Assembly (NCBI RefSeq): GCF_004682055.1
Contig: NZ_QUZU01000053.1
Span: 1-40,236 of the forward strand
Reading direction: 5' to 3'
Length of the DNA: 40,236 nucleotides
From: Pseudomonas kairouanensis
GTDB taxonomy: Bacteria > Pseudomonadota > Gammaproteobacteria > Pseudomonadales > Pseudomonadaceae
In this document: positions 1-8,607 of the stretch, piece after piece
How positions within the stretch are numbered: position 1 is the stretch's first letter
Layout of the letters: the number at the start of each line of letters is the position of its first letter
Position numbers and translations under genes: made by a program
Notes under the pieces: generated by a model
Databases searched by the model: none
What the model saw: the letters and a program-made list of their open reading frames with translations, nothing else
Told to the model about the DNA's origin: nothing

Positions 1-36
1 GTGGGTCAGCCAATGAATCTGTTGACTGACTCTGCG

Positions 37-66
37 CATTCGCGAGCAAGCCCGCTCCCACATTTT
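37..66. repeat. REP element, probably the right half of a REPIN cut by the window edge
   Basis: This carries the core TCGCGAGCAAGCCCGC followed by TCCCACATTTT, the same arm seen in five complete doublets elsewhere in the window. No left arm is visible in bases 1-36, so the partner, if present, lies before the window. REPs of this kind are non-autonomous elements mobilised by RAYT transposases (known of the family); no RAYT gene is present here. Confidence 0.8.
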
Positions 67-101
67 GATCTGTGTTGTGTCAGGCGGGTTTTCATCAGCG
101 C

Positions 102-129
102 AAAAAAACGCCCCGAACCAGTCGGGGCG
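102..129 (-). terminator. Rho-independent terminator of aceA
   Basis: Inverted repeat CGCCCCGA / TCGGGGCG at 109-129. Read on the minus strand it is followed by a run of seven T. It sits about 65 bases beyond the aceA stop codon. Confidence 0.85.
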
Positions 130-192
130 TGATTGTTGTGCGGCACTGCGGTTAGCTCTGTAGTGGTTCCGCCGTGGCCGTGTACGCGGTGC

Positions 193-1518
<1,326 letters not shown>

Positions 1519-1903
1519 GGGGAAAAACCTCGTCGCGTCTTGTTTGGAAGTATCCGTTTGCCAGCCATGCATTCGTTGCGTGGGCAGGGCTGCTCGCTGA
1601 CCAGAAGCTTAGGCGGTCATGTCGGGTCTGGCGGGGAAGGCGACGGGATGAACGATTGGCTCAAGGGGGGGAGTTGAGCAGGTAGGGGCGAACTGCGGGC
1701 AGTCTTCGGGCGTCGTGGGCCTTTGTACGATCCATCAGTGTGTTGCCGGGTTACCTGGTTAGCTTCCGTCCCTCGGGACAACTTCGTTCCAGTCGCAACC
1801 TCGTCAAACACGCCTTGTGGGCGGTACAGACACGAATCGGCTCAGGTGGGTAGCTTAGAGCGGCGATCCGAAGGCCCTTGCCAGGGCCCCTGATTAGCGG
1901 GAG
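1519..1903 (-). other. Long untranslated leader of aceA (inferred)
   Basis: About 385 bases separate the best promoter candidate from the aceA start. No ORF here looks like a protein. A GC-rich hairpin (GGCCCT / AGGGCC, arms 1873-1878 and 1883-1888) lies near the 5' end. Its use as a leader is inferred from the promoter placement; another promoter nearer the gene is possible. Confidence 0.35.
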
Positions 1904-1910
1904 CGAGGCC

Positions 1911-1939
1911 ATCATGCCCATGCTTTTTTGGATCGTCAA
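1911..1939 (-). promoter_or_regulatory. Candidate sigma-70 promoter of aceA
   Basis: On the minus strand TTGACG (1934-1939) is followed after 17 bases by CATGAT (1911-1916). This matches the consensus at 5 of 6 and 4 of 6 positions. It sits directly downstream of the RccR-like inverted repeat. Confidence 0.45.
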
Positions 1940-1945
1940 ATGTTT

Positions 1946-1971
1946 TGTAGTGCTTTTTTTATGGCACTACA
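1946..1971. promoter_or_regulatory. RccR-like operator upstream of aceA
   Basis: Inverted repeat TGTAGTGC / GCACTACA (arms 1946-1953 and 1964-1971), that is TGTAGT-N14-ACTACA, 26 bp or 28 bp with one flanking base each side. Published work on P. fluorescens RccR, a KDPG-responsive RpiR-family regulator, describes a pseudo-palindromic aceA site of 28 bp and a shorter 15-bp aceE site with the same half-sites. The assignment follows from that; binding has not been tested here. Confidence 0.7.
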
Positions 1972-2011
1972 TCTTTAGTCTAAGGCGACTCATCAGTCAG
2001 TTTTTGGTGCT

Positions 2012-2749
2012 TCAGTTCAGGGTGTCGACCTTGACCCGCAAAGTCAGGTCATCCCGGCCCTGGGTAGAGTAGGTGCGGGTTGTAGAGGATTTATCGGCCT
2101 GAGTCTGGCGGTTGATGCCGGCCAGGGTGATCCATTCACCCAGGCGACCGCTGATAGTTGTGTCGGTACTTTGTACGTTCACTACATCGGGACGTTCCTG
2201 GCTCATGCGGTCACGGTTAGTACTGATGGCCAAGTGCACGGTCTCGCCGGTGACGCTTGCGGTCACGTAGAAGCCCTGGGTCACGTTGCGGTACTGGGTC
2301 TGGTTTTGCAGGCGGCCGTAGCTGTCTTGTTGGGTGGTGGTGAGTTGCACGCTCTGGCCAACCTGGATCAGCGCCGGCACGCCTTCGCTGGCCTGGATCT
2401 GTTGGATGCCGCCGTCTCGGCTGGTGGTGCCGTAGCTGATGATGCGGGTCTGGCTGTTGCCGCTGTTCTGTTGGTTGGTTTCGTTGGTGTCGACGGTGAT
2501 CAGCAGGCGCTTGGCCGGTGTGTCCAGTTGGGCGAGCAGGGCGCGTAGGTCCTGGATCTTGCCGGGGTCTGCGTTGACGATAAGTTGGTTGCCGTAGGCG
2601 CTGACGGTGCCGTCCTTGCCGATGAAATTCTGTGCTACAGGCAGCAGGTCAGCGCTGGTGCGATTGCTCAGGTTGACCACTTCGGTGTCGGCCATCGCCG
2701 AGGCGCTGACGGTCAGGAGCAGGGCGGTGAGCAGGGTGCGTAGGGACAT
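2012..2749 (-). CDS. Exported protein with secretin-type domains
   Basis: A 245-aa protein with a Sec signal peptide (cleavage likely after ASAMA, residue 20). Residues about 22-80 resemble a secretin N-domain: alternating strands and helices ending in NQLIVNADPGKIQDLRALLA and a following LD, as in GspD/PilQ N1-type modules. The second half has a pattern like the start of a secretin core (VPALIQVGQSVQL, then GFYVTASV and GEWITLAGI). It is far shorter than a true secretin (about 600 aa or more), and no other secretion genes are nearby. It probably acts in the periplasm or at the outer membrane; the function is not known to me. An equivalent gene next to aceA is, as far as I recall, conserved in Pseudomonas. 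Confidence 0.7.
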   Translation of the reverse strand: MSLRTLLTALLLTVSASAMADTEVVNLSNRTSADLLPVAQNFIGKDGTVSAYGNQLIVNADPGKIQDLRALLAQLDTPAKRLLITVDTNETNQQNSGNSQTRIISYGTTSRDGGIQQIQASEGVPALIQVGQSVQLTTTQQDSYGRLQNQTQYRNVTQGFYVTASVTGETVHLAISTNRDRMSQERPDVVNVQSTDTTISGRLGEWITLAGINRQTQADKSSTTRTYSTQGRDDLTLRVKVDTLN

Positions 2750-2830
2750 GTCCGTTATCTCTGCGAGTCATTTGGGCTTGATAGTGCCAGTTTGTCGGCC
2801 GGGCGGGGTGCTTGTTGAATCGTAGACGGC

Positions 2831-2857
2831 AAAATGCCCTGGCAAGGCAGGGCATTT
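2831..2857 (-). terminator. Probable terminator of the roxA-GNAT operon
   Basis: Perfect 9-bp arms AAATGCCCT / AGGGCATTT around an 8-base loop. Only four T follow on the minus strand, so it may be weak. It lies between the REPIN and the secretin-domain gene. Confidence 0.55.
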
Positions 2858-2875
2858 GTAGTGCTGCTGAAATAG

Positions 2876-2962
2876 CTTTCGCGAGCAAGCCCGCTCTCAC
2901 ATTTGACTGAGTGCATCCCTTGGAATGCGGTCAAAATGTGGGAGCGGGCTTGCTCGCGAAAG
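2876..2962. repeat. REPIN (REP doublet), GCGGGCTTGCTCGCGA type
   Basis: Two REP arms face each other: CTTTCGCGAGCAAGCCCGCT at the left and its reverse complement at the right, with CACATTTGA / TCAAAATGTG inside. The left arm has one mismatch (CTCTCAC for CTCCCAC). Confidence 0.9.
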
Positions 2963-2980
2963 GCGCGACTCGGTCTTGGA

Positions 2981-3403
2981 TCAGCCCCCGCGCACCATAT
3001 CCACATGCGGAATCCCGACCTCAAGAAACTCATCGCTGACGATCTTGAAACCCAGTCGCTCATAGAACGGCGCCGCATAAACCTGCGCGCTCAGAAACTG
3101 CTTGGTCTGGCCGCGTTGCTCGGCCACGCCAATCACCGCTTCCATCAGCTTGTCGCCAACCTTAAGCCCGCGCCAATCCTTGAGCACCGACACGCGACCA
3201 ATCTCGCCACTGGGCAGCAGGCGTGCGGTGCCAATCGGAAAGTCGCCTTCGAATGCGAGGAAATGCACCGCATCGGCGTCATCTGCATCCCATTCCAGCT
3301 CAGGTGGAACCGATTGCTCAGCGATAAATACCGCTTCACGAATGCGCCGTATCTCAGCGATATCCTTTTGCCAGTCTGCGACACTTACGTGAATCTTATT
3401 CAT
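2981..3403 (-). CDS. GNAT-family N-acetyltransferase
   Basis: A 140-aa GNAT-fold protein. The acetyl-CoA-binding segment is RVSVLKDWRGLKVGDKLMEA (about residues 70-89), with the RGLKVG turn in the place of the family's Q/RxxGxG/A. The later LSAQVYAAPFYERLGFKIVS stretch is the usual strand-helix-strand end of the fold. The substrate cannot be read from the sequence. I chose the ATG at 3403 because it overlaps the roxA stop by 8 bases, so the two are probably translationally coupled and the enzyme may work with RoxA or simply share its control. Longer in-frame starts would run deep into roxA and add non-GNAT sequence. Confidence 0.85.
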   Translation of the reverse strand: MNKIHVSVADWQKDIAEIRRIREAVFIAEQSVPPELEWDADDADAVHFLAFEGDFPIGTARLLPSGEIGRVSVLKDWRGLKVGDKLMEAVIGVAEQRGQTKQFLSAQVYAAPFYERLGFKIVSDEFLEVGIPHVDMVRGG

Positions 3404-4562
3404 CGGCAAACCCCAGGCTTCCTTGCTTGACCAGTTCACACAACAGGTCACGGCCGTCTTCGTCCGCCAGCCACGGGCCGAGATTTTCGGCGTGCAGGGC
3501 ATCGGCAGCGCAAATCAGCTTCAACAGTTCGCGCAGTTTACCCGGCAAGTAACGGCTCTGGCCGCTGGCGAACAGCAGCACGTCGTCGTCCACTTCCGAC
3601 CAGGCCATGCGTGCGCTTGGGTTGCGCACCAGGATTGCGCCGTCTTCGAGCGCGCTGATGAAGTCTTCCTCGCCCAACTCTTCACCTGCCACCAGTTCCG
3701 GATAGCGCGGCTCGGTCATGAATTGGCCGAACCAGGTCAGCAGCATGCGCTCGTCGCTCATGTGTTCGGCCAGCAGGCTTTTCAAGCGATCCAGGGCGTC
3801 GCTCTGGATCTGGTGTGGGTCGCTGACCGGTTGGGCGTCGGCGTCGGTGTAACGCTCCTCGTCCGTCAGGTACTGGCTGAGGAAGTCGGTGAAGTGGGTC
3901 AGCACTTCGGCCGCGCTTGGTGCGCGAAAGCCCACGGAGTAAGTCATGCAGTCATCTTCGGCGATGCCGAAGTGGGCCAGCCGCGGCGGCAGGTAAAGCA
4001 TGTCGCCCGGTTCCAGCACCCATTCGGCGCTTTCTTCGAATTCGGCGAGGATGCGCAGGTCGGCGTGTTGCAGCAGCGGGCTTTCGGAGTTGCACATCTG
4101 GCCGATCTTCCAGTTGCGCTTACCCTGGGCTTGCAGCAGGAACACATCGTAGTTGTCGAAGTGCGGGCCAACGCTGCCGCCAGGTGCGGCAAAGCTGATC
4201 ATCACATCGTCAATGCGCCAGCTTGGCAAAAAGCGGAACTGCTCCAGCAGCTCGGCGACTTCCGGCACGAACTGGTCAACGGCCTGCACCAGCAGGGTCC
4301 ACTCGCGTTCCGGCAGGGTGCTGAAGGCATCTTCGGCGAACGGGCCGCGACGCAGTTCCCATGGACGTTCGCCGTGTTCGATCACCAGGCGCGACTCAAC
4401 TTCTTCTTCCAGGGCCAGGCCGGCCAGTTCGTCGGCGTCGATCGGGCTTTCGAAATCCGGGATGGCCTGGCGGATCAGCAGCGGTTTTTTCTGCCAGTAG
4501 TCGCGCAGGAATTCCCGTGCCGTGATGCCGCCCAGAAGTTGAAGAGGGATGTCAGGATTCAT
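3396..4562 (-). CDS. roxA: Ribosomal protein uL16 3-hydroxylase (cupin oxygenase)
   Basis: A 388-aa JmjC/cupin oxygenase of the RoxA (YcfD) family. These Fe(II)/2-oxoglutarate enzymes hydroxylate an arginine of ribosomal protein L16. The iron ligands are His134, Asp136 (HFD) and His197 (AHFG), spaced as in E. coli YcfD; the helical and winged-helix C-terminal part follows. The ATG at 4562 has AGG 9 bases upstream; an upstream in-frame start would add 8 residues. It is the first gene of a two-gene operon with the GNAT enzyme and follows the purB terminator. Confidence 0.93.
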   Translation of the reverse strand: MNPDIPLQLLGGITAREFLRDYWQKKPLLIRQAIPDFESPIDADELAGLALEEEVESRLVIEHGERPWELRRGPFAEDAFSTLPEREWTLLVQAVDQFVPEVAELLEQFRFLPSWRIDDVMISFAAPGGSVGPHFDNYDVFLLQAQGKRNWKIGQMCNSESPLLQHADLRILAEFEESAEWVLEPGDMLYLPPRLAHFGIAEDDCMTYSVGFRAPSAAEVLTHFTDFLSQYLTDEERYTDADAQPVSDPHQIQSDALDRLKSLLAEHMSDERMLLTWFGQFMTEPRYPELVAGEELGEEDFISALEDGAILVRNPSARMAWSEVDDDVLLFASGQSRYLPGKLRELLKLICAADALHAENLGPWLADEDGRDLLCELVKQGSLGFADE

Positions 4563-4601
4563 GTGTAACCTATTGAAAGAGAGCACTTTTCAGACTGGAA
4601 T

Positions 4602-4626
4602 AAAAACGCCCGGCGCGGCCGGGCGT
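4602..4626 (-). terminator. Rho-independent terminator of purB
   Basis: ACGCCCGG / CCGGGCGT stem (4606-4626), followed on the minus strand by a run of T. It lies just after the purB stop and before roxA. Confidence 0.85.
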
Positions 4627-4645
4627 CTCAAGGAGCTTGCTTGGA

Positions 4646-6016
4646 TCAGATGCGCTTGGCTTGTGCCACGGCGTTGCCGATGTAGTTGGCCGGGGTGAGC
4701 AGTTTCAGCTCGGCCTTGGCAGCGGCTGGCATGTCCAGGCCGTCGATGAAAGTTTGCAGCGCTTCGGGGCTGATGCCCTTGCCGCGCGTCAATTCTTTCA
4801 GCTTCTCGTAGGGGTTTTCGATGTTGTAGCGGCGCATCACGGTCTGGATCGGCTCGGCCAAAACTTCCCAGCAGGCGTCCAGGTCAGCGGCGATCTTCTG
4901 CTCGTTGAGCTCAAGCTTGCTGATGCCTTTGAGGCTGGCTTCGTACGCGATCACGCTATGAGCGAAGCCCACGCCGAGGTTGCGCAGTACAGTGGAGTCG
5001 GTCAGGTCGCGCTGCCAGCGGGAGATCGGCAACTTGCTGGCCAGGTGCTGGAACAGAGCGTTGGCGATGCCGAGGTTGCCTTCGGAGTTTTCAAAGTCGA
5101 TCGGGTTGACCTTGTGCGGCATGGTCGACGAACCGATTTCACCGGCAATGGTGCGCTGCTTGAAGTAGCCCAGGGAGATGTAGCCCCAGATATCGCGATC
5201 GAAGTCGATCAGGATGGTGTTGAAGCGCGCAATGGCGTCGAACAGCTCGGCAATGTAGTCGTGCGGTTCGATCTGGGTGGTGTAGGGGTTGAAACCCAGG
5301 CCAAGCTCGTCTTCGATGAAGGCGCGGGCGTTTTCTTCCCAGTCGATCTCAGGGTAGGCCGAGAGGTGGGCGTTGTAGTTGCCCACGGCGCCGTTGATCT
5401 TGCCCAGCAGTGGCACGGCGGCGACTTGAGCGATTTGGCGCTCCAGGCGGTACACCACGTTGGCCAGCTCTTTACCCAGGGTGGTCGGCGAGGCCGGCTG
5501 ACCGTGGGTGCGCGACAGCATCGGTACGTCGGCAAAGCGGATGGCCAGTTCGCGGATGGCGTTGGCGGTCTGGCGCATCAGTGGCAGCATCACGTCATCA
5601 CGGCCTTCGCGCAGCATCAGGGCGTGGGACAGGTTGTTGATGTCCTCGCTGGTGCAGGCAAAGTGGATGAACTCGCTGACAGCGGCCAGTTCCGGCAGCT
5701 TGGCCGCTTGCTCTTTGAGCAGGTATTCGATGGCTTTGACGTCGTGGTTGGTGGTGCGCTCGATTTCTTTCACACGCTCGGCGTGTTCCAGGGAGAAGTT
5801 TTCCGCCAGGGTGTTGAGCACAGCGTTCGCTTCGGCGGAAAACGCCGGCACTTCGCTGATGGCGGGGTGAGCGGCCAGGCGCTGGAGCCAGCGCACTTCA
5901 ACCAGAACACGAGCACGGATCAGGCCGTATTCGCTGAAAATAGGGCGCAGGGCCTGGGTTTTGCCGGCGTAGCGGCCGTCAACAGGGGAAACCGCAGTGA
6001 GCGAAGAGAGCTGCAT
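4646..6016 (-). CDS. purB: Adenylosuccinate lyase
   Basis: A 456-aa fumarase/aspartase-superfamily enzyme, the same length as E. coli PurB. It releases fumarate from SAICAR and from adenylosuccinate in purine synthesis. The superfamily signature SSTMPHKVNPIDFEN is intact, and TSEDINN and RTHGQPASPTTLGKE are the other two conserved active-site regions. The start at 6016 (MQLSSLTAVSPVDGRY) gives the family N-terminus; 25 extra codons upstream are not conserved. A terminator hairpin separates it from hflD, and another separates it from roxA, so it is probably transcribed alone. Confidence 0.97.
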   Translation of the reverse strand: MQLSSLTAVSPVDGRYAGKTQALRPIFSEYGLIRARVLVEVRWLQRLAAHPAISEVPAFSAEANAVLNTLAENFSLEHAERVKEIERTTNHDVKAIEYLLKEQAAKLPELAAVSEFIHFACTSEDINNLSHALMLREGRDDVMLPLMRQTANAIRELAIRFADVPMLSRTHGQPASPTTLGKELANVVYRLERQIAQVAAVPLLGKINGAVGNYNAHLSAYPEIDWEENARAFIEDELGLGFNPYTTQIEPHDYIAELFDAIARFNTILIDFDRDIWGYISLGYFKQRTIAGEIGSSTMPHKVNPIDFENSEGNLGIANALFQHLASKLPISRWQRDLTDSTVLRNLGVGFAHSVIAYEASLKGISKLELNEQKIAADLDACWEVLAEPIQTVMRRYNIENPYEKLKELTRGKGISPEALQTFIDGLDMPAAAKAELKLLTPANYIGNAVAQAKRI

Positions 6017-6064
6017 GGGGTGTTCTCGGACAGTCGGGCAACGAAATGGGGCGCGTATCATACA

Positions 6065-6101
6065 TGAAAAAATCCGCCGGTCCGTCGCCAACTGACCGGC
6101 G
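6065..6101 (-). terminator. Rho-independent terminator after hflD
   Basis: CGCCGGTC / GACCGGCG arms (6075-6082 and 6094-6101) followed on the minus strand by GATTTTTTC. It lies between the hflD stop and the purB start, so the upstream operon should mostly end here. Confidence 0.75.
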
Positions 6102-6141
6102 TATTACGCGTAACGCTTGAAAATAACGCTGTTGCTGCGAC

Positions 6142-6765
6142 TTATTCGTTGCGCATCAACGGGTAAAGCTCTTTAAGCAATTTGCGTCGGCTGATGACCA
6201 GCTGCCAACGATGACCGCCCAACTGACGCCACAACCGCGCCGAACGAATACCGGCCAACAGCAGGGCGCGGATTTTCGAGGCGTTATTTGGTTGTTGCAG
6301 GTTGCGCATATCGCCGTGCACCTGGATGCGTTGGCGCAGGGTGCTCAAGGTGTCCTGGTACAGCGCACCGCAGGCGGCGATCACGTTTTCGTGGGCCGGA
6401 CCGAAGTGTTCTACCTGGGATTGAATCTGTGGCAGGCGCTTGCCGATGACTTCCAGCATGTCCTCGCGCTTGGCCAGTTGGCGCTCAAGGCCGAGCATCG
6501 ACAGGGCGTAGCGCAACGGTTCGCGCTGCAGGGTGCTGGGGTCGCGTTCCAGGGCGCCGATCAGGGCGCGGTAACCTTCGCGTAGCGCGATGTCGTCGCC
6601 GCCGTAGACTTCCAGGGTGTCCTTTGGGTCACGGATCAGCAGGCTGCCGAGCATGCAGGTCAGGCCTGCCTCGGTCACCTGGCCGGTCTTGGCGATCTTG
6701 TCCACCAGAACGGCGGCGAGAAAAACCCCGCCCAGTGCCGTCAGTTGCTCCTGGGTCGGGCTCAT
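6142..6765 (-). CDS. hflD: High-frequency lysogenization protein HflD
   Basis: A 207-aa all-helical protein of the HflD (YcfC) family. In E. coli HflD is peripherally membrane-bound and affects lambda CII stability; its normal cellular role is unclear. Family features visible are the N-terminal QLTALGGVFLAAVLVDKIAKTG-like helix, the LGSLLIRDP region and the C-terminal RSARLWRQLGGHRWQLV. The ATG overlaps the mnmA stop by 4 bases (ATGA), which fixes the start and implies coupling. The order nudJ-mnmA-hflD-purB is the same as in E. coli. Confidence 0.93.
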   Translation of the reverse strand: MSPTQEQLTALGGVFLAAVLVDKIAKTGQVTEAGLTCMLGSLLIRDPKDTLEVYGGDDIALREGYRALIGALERDPSTLQREPLRYALSMLGLERQLAKREDMLEVIGKRLPQIQSQVEHFGPAHENVIAACGALYQDTLSTLRQRIQVHGDMRNLQQPNNASKIRALLLAGIRSARLWRQLGGHRWQLVISRRKLLKELYPLMRNE

Positions 6766-7886
6766 GCCTTGTGGCTCCAGGCTTGCGCAACTTCAATCAC
6801 GCCGCCGCCCAGGCAGATTTCGCCGTCGTAGAACACCACGGACTGGCCAGGGGTGACCGCGCGCTGCGGGTCATCAAAGGTGGCGCGATAGCCGGTAGCG
6901 GTCTTTTCCAGCGTGCACGGCTGGTCGCTCTGGCGATAGCGCACCTTGGCGGTCAGGCGGCGCGGGGTGCTCAGGTCGATCGGGTTGACCCAATAGATTT
7001 CCGAGGCGAGCAGGGCGCCGGAGAACAATAGTGGATGCTCGTTGCCCTGGCCGACGATCAGCTCGTTGTTCTCAAGGTCTTTGACCAGCACGTACCACGG
7101 CTCTTCGCCGGCGTCTTTCAAGCCGCCGATGCCCAGGCCCTGGCGCTGGCCGATGGTGTGGTACATCAGGCCGTGGTGGCGGCCGATGACTTCACCGTCG
7201 GTGGTTTTGATTTCGCCCGGTTGCGCCGGCAGGTATTGCTTGAGGAAGTCGCTGAAGCGGCGCTCGCCAATAAAGCAGATCCCCGTGGAATCCTTCTTCT
7301 TGGCGGTGGCCAGGCCGTGTTTCTCGGCGATCTTGCGCACTTCGGGTTTTTCCAGCTCGCCTACCGGGAACAGGGTCTTGGCGATCTGTTCACCGCCGAC
7401 GGCATGCAGGAAGTAGCTCTGGTCTTTGTTCGGGTCCAGGCCTTTGAGCAGTTCGGTGCGGCCATCGATATCGCGACGGCGCACGTAGTGGCCCGTGGCT
7501 ATCAGGTCGGCGCCGAGCATCATGGCGTAGTCGAGGAACGCCTTGAACTTGATTTCACGGTTGCACAGGATGTCCGGGTTCGGCGTGCGGCCAGCCTTGT
7601 ATTCGGCCAGGAAGTGCTCGAACACGTTGTCCCAGTACTCGGCGGCAAAGTTGGCGGTGTGCAGCTTGATACCGATTTTGTCGCACACGGCCTGGGCGTC
7701 CGCCAGGTCGTCCATGGCGGTGCAGTACTCCGTTCCATCGTCTTCTTCCCAGTTCTTCATGAACAGGCCTTCCACCTCATAACCCTGCTCCATGAGCAGA
7801 ACGGCGGAAACGGAAGAATCCACGCCGCCGGACATGCCGACGATGACGCGCTTCTTTTGTGTGTCAGAAGGGGCTGGATCACGCAT
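6762..7886 (-). CDS. mnmA: tRNA-specific 2-thiouridylase MnmA
   Basis: A 374-aa enzyme that makes 2-thiouridine at U34 of Lys, Glu and Gln tRNAs. It adenylates the tRNA and takes sulfur from TusE. The PP-loop SGGVDSS is at residues 19-25. The two catalytic cysteines are Cys108 (NPDILCNREIKF) and Cys204 (DSTGICFIGER). The C-terminal barrel ends in VVFYDGEICLGGGVI. It is 59 bases after nudJ and overlaps hflD by 4 bases. The sulfur-relay genes tusDCBE that feed it are 20 kb away in this window. Confidence 0.97.
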   Translation of the reverse strand: MRDPAPSDTQKKRVIVGMSGGVDSSVSAVLLMEQGYEVEGLFMKNWEEDDGTEYCTAMDDLADAQAVCDKIGIKLHTANFAAEYWDNVFEHFLAEYKAGRTPNPDILCNREIKFKAFLDYAMMLGADLIATGHYVRRRDIDGRTELLKGLDPNKDQSYFLHAVGGEQIAKTLFPVGELEKPEVRKIAEKHGLATAKKKDSTGICFIGERRFSDFLKQYLPAQPGEIKTTDGEVIGRHHGLMYHTIGQRQGLGIGGLKDAGEEPWYVLVKDLENNELIVGQGNEHPLLFSGALLASEIYWVNPIDLSTPRRLTAKVRYRQSDQPCTLEKTATGYRATFDDPQRAVTPGQSVVFYDGEICLGGGVIEVAQAWSHKA

Positions 7887-7945
7887 AGGGTTTCAACGGG
7901 TGTCTTGAAAAAGGACGCGATTCTATCAGGCTGCGGCCTCTAAGG

Positions 7946-8392
7946 CTAAAGAGAAGGGCGGATCAATTCGAGACTGTGGCGCTGGCCGGCTAGATAATCA
8001 TCGATACAGCGGATGATCAGCTCGCTGCGCCAGTCGTCGCGCGCGGCCATCAGCTCCTCTCGGGTCAGCCAGCGGGCGCGGATGATGCCTTCGTCGAGTT
8101 GATAGTCCGGGTGGTGTTTGAGGGCTTTGGCCATAAAGCAGACCCTTTGGTAGGTCACGTCATTGCTGGGGGCGGTGTACAGGTAGATGCCCACGATGCC
8201 GGTGGCTTCGACGTCCCAGCCGGTTTCTTCGAGGGTTTCGCGTACGGCGGCGTCTGTGAGGGTTTCGTGCGGGTCGAGGTGGCCGGCGGGCTGGTTGAGT
8301 ACGGCGCGACCGCCTTTGAGCTCTTCGACCATCAGGAAGCGGCCGTTGTCCTCGACGATGGTGGCGACGGTGATGTGGGGTTGCCAGGTCAT
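7946..8392 (-). CDS. nudJ: NUDIX hydrolase, NudJ-like phosphatase
   Basis: A 148-aa NUDIX protein. The box G-x5-E-x7-RE-x2-EE-x-G is complete (GHLDPHETLTDAAVRETLEE followed by TGW). In E. coli NudJ hydrolyses HMP-PP and nucleoside di- and triphosphates. The start at 8392 (MTWQPHITVATIV) has GAGG 6 bases upstream; an upstream in-frame ATG adds 13 unconserved residues. It is first in the nudJ-mnmA-hflD operon, in the same order as E. coli. Exact substrate is inferred from synteny. Confidence 0.88.
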   Translation of the reverse strand: MTWQPHITVATIVEDNGRFLMVEELKGGRAVLNQPAGHLDPHETLTDAAVRETLEETGWDVEATGIVGIYLYTAPSNDVTYQRVCFMAKALKHHPDYQLDEGIIRARWLTREELMAARDDWRSELIIRCIDDYLAGQRHSLELIRPSL

Positions 8393-8430
8393 GGTTGCCT
8401 CGATGCGGTTTGTTGGCTTGAGTGCAGTCA

Positions 8431-8523
8431 ATGTGGGAGGGGGCTTGCCCCCGATTGCAGTATGTCAGCCAATATACCTGTGGCTGATACACCGCAATCG
8501 GGAGCAAGCCCCCTCCCACATTT
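8431..8523. repeat. REPIN, GGGGGCTTGCCCCCGA type
   Basis: Two facing arms, each ATGTGGGAGGGGGCTTGC plus CCCCGATTGC or its CTCCCGATTGC variant, lie around a loop of about 37 bases. The palindromic core differs from the more common GCGGGCTTGCTCGCGA type in this window, so this is a second REP family. Confidence 0.9.
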
Positions 8524-8555
8524 TGATCCGGTTTATTCAGCAATAACTCGGTGTC

Positions 8556-8590
8556 CACAAAAAGAAACCCCGGCACTAGGCCGGGGCTTC
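8556..8590 (-). terminator. Rho-independent terminator of idh
   Basis: Stem CCCCGGC / GCCGGGG (8568-8574 and 8580-8586) followed on the minus strand by TTTCTTTTTG. It is about 20 bases beyond the idh stop. Confidence 0.85.
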
Positions 8591-8607
8591 TTTGCATCCC
8601 TACAACC

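Noticed and set aside
1914..2072. A 52-codon ORF with a GAGG site, encoding a hydrophobic peptide
   Set aside because: Much of it is translated from the RccR-like operator, it overlaps the end of the secretin-domain gene, and its composition comes from the T-rich operator spacer.
2012..2749. Part of a type II or III secretion locus
   Set aside because: The protein is too short for a secretin and none of the neighbours is a secretion component.
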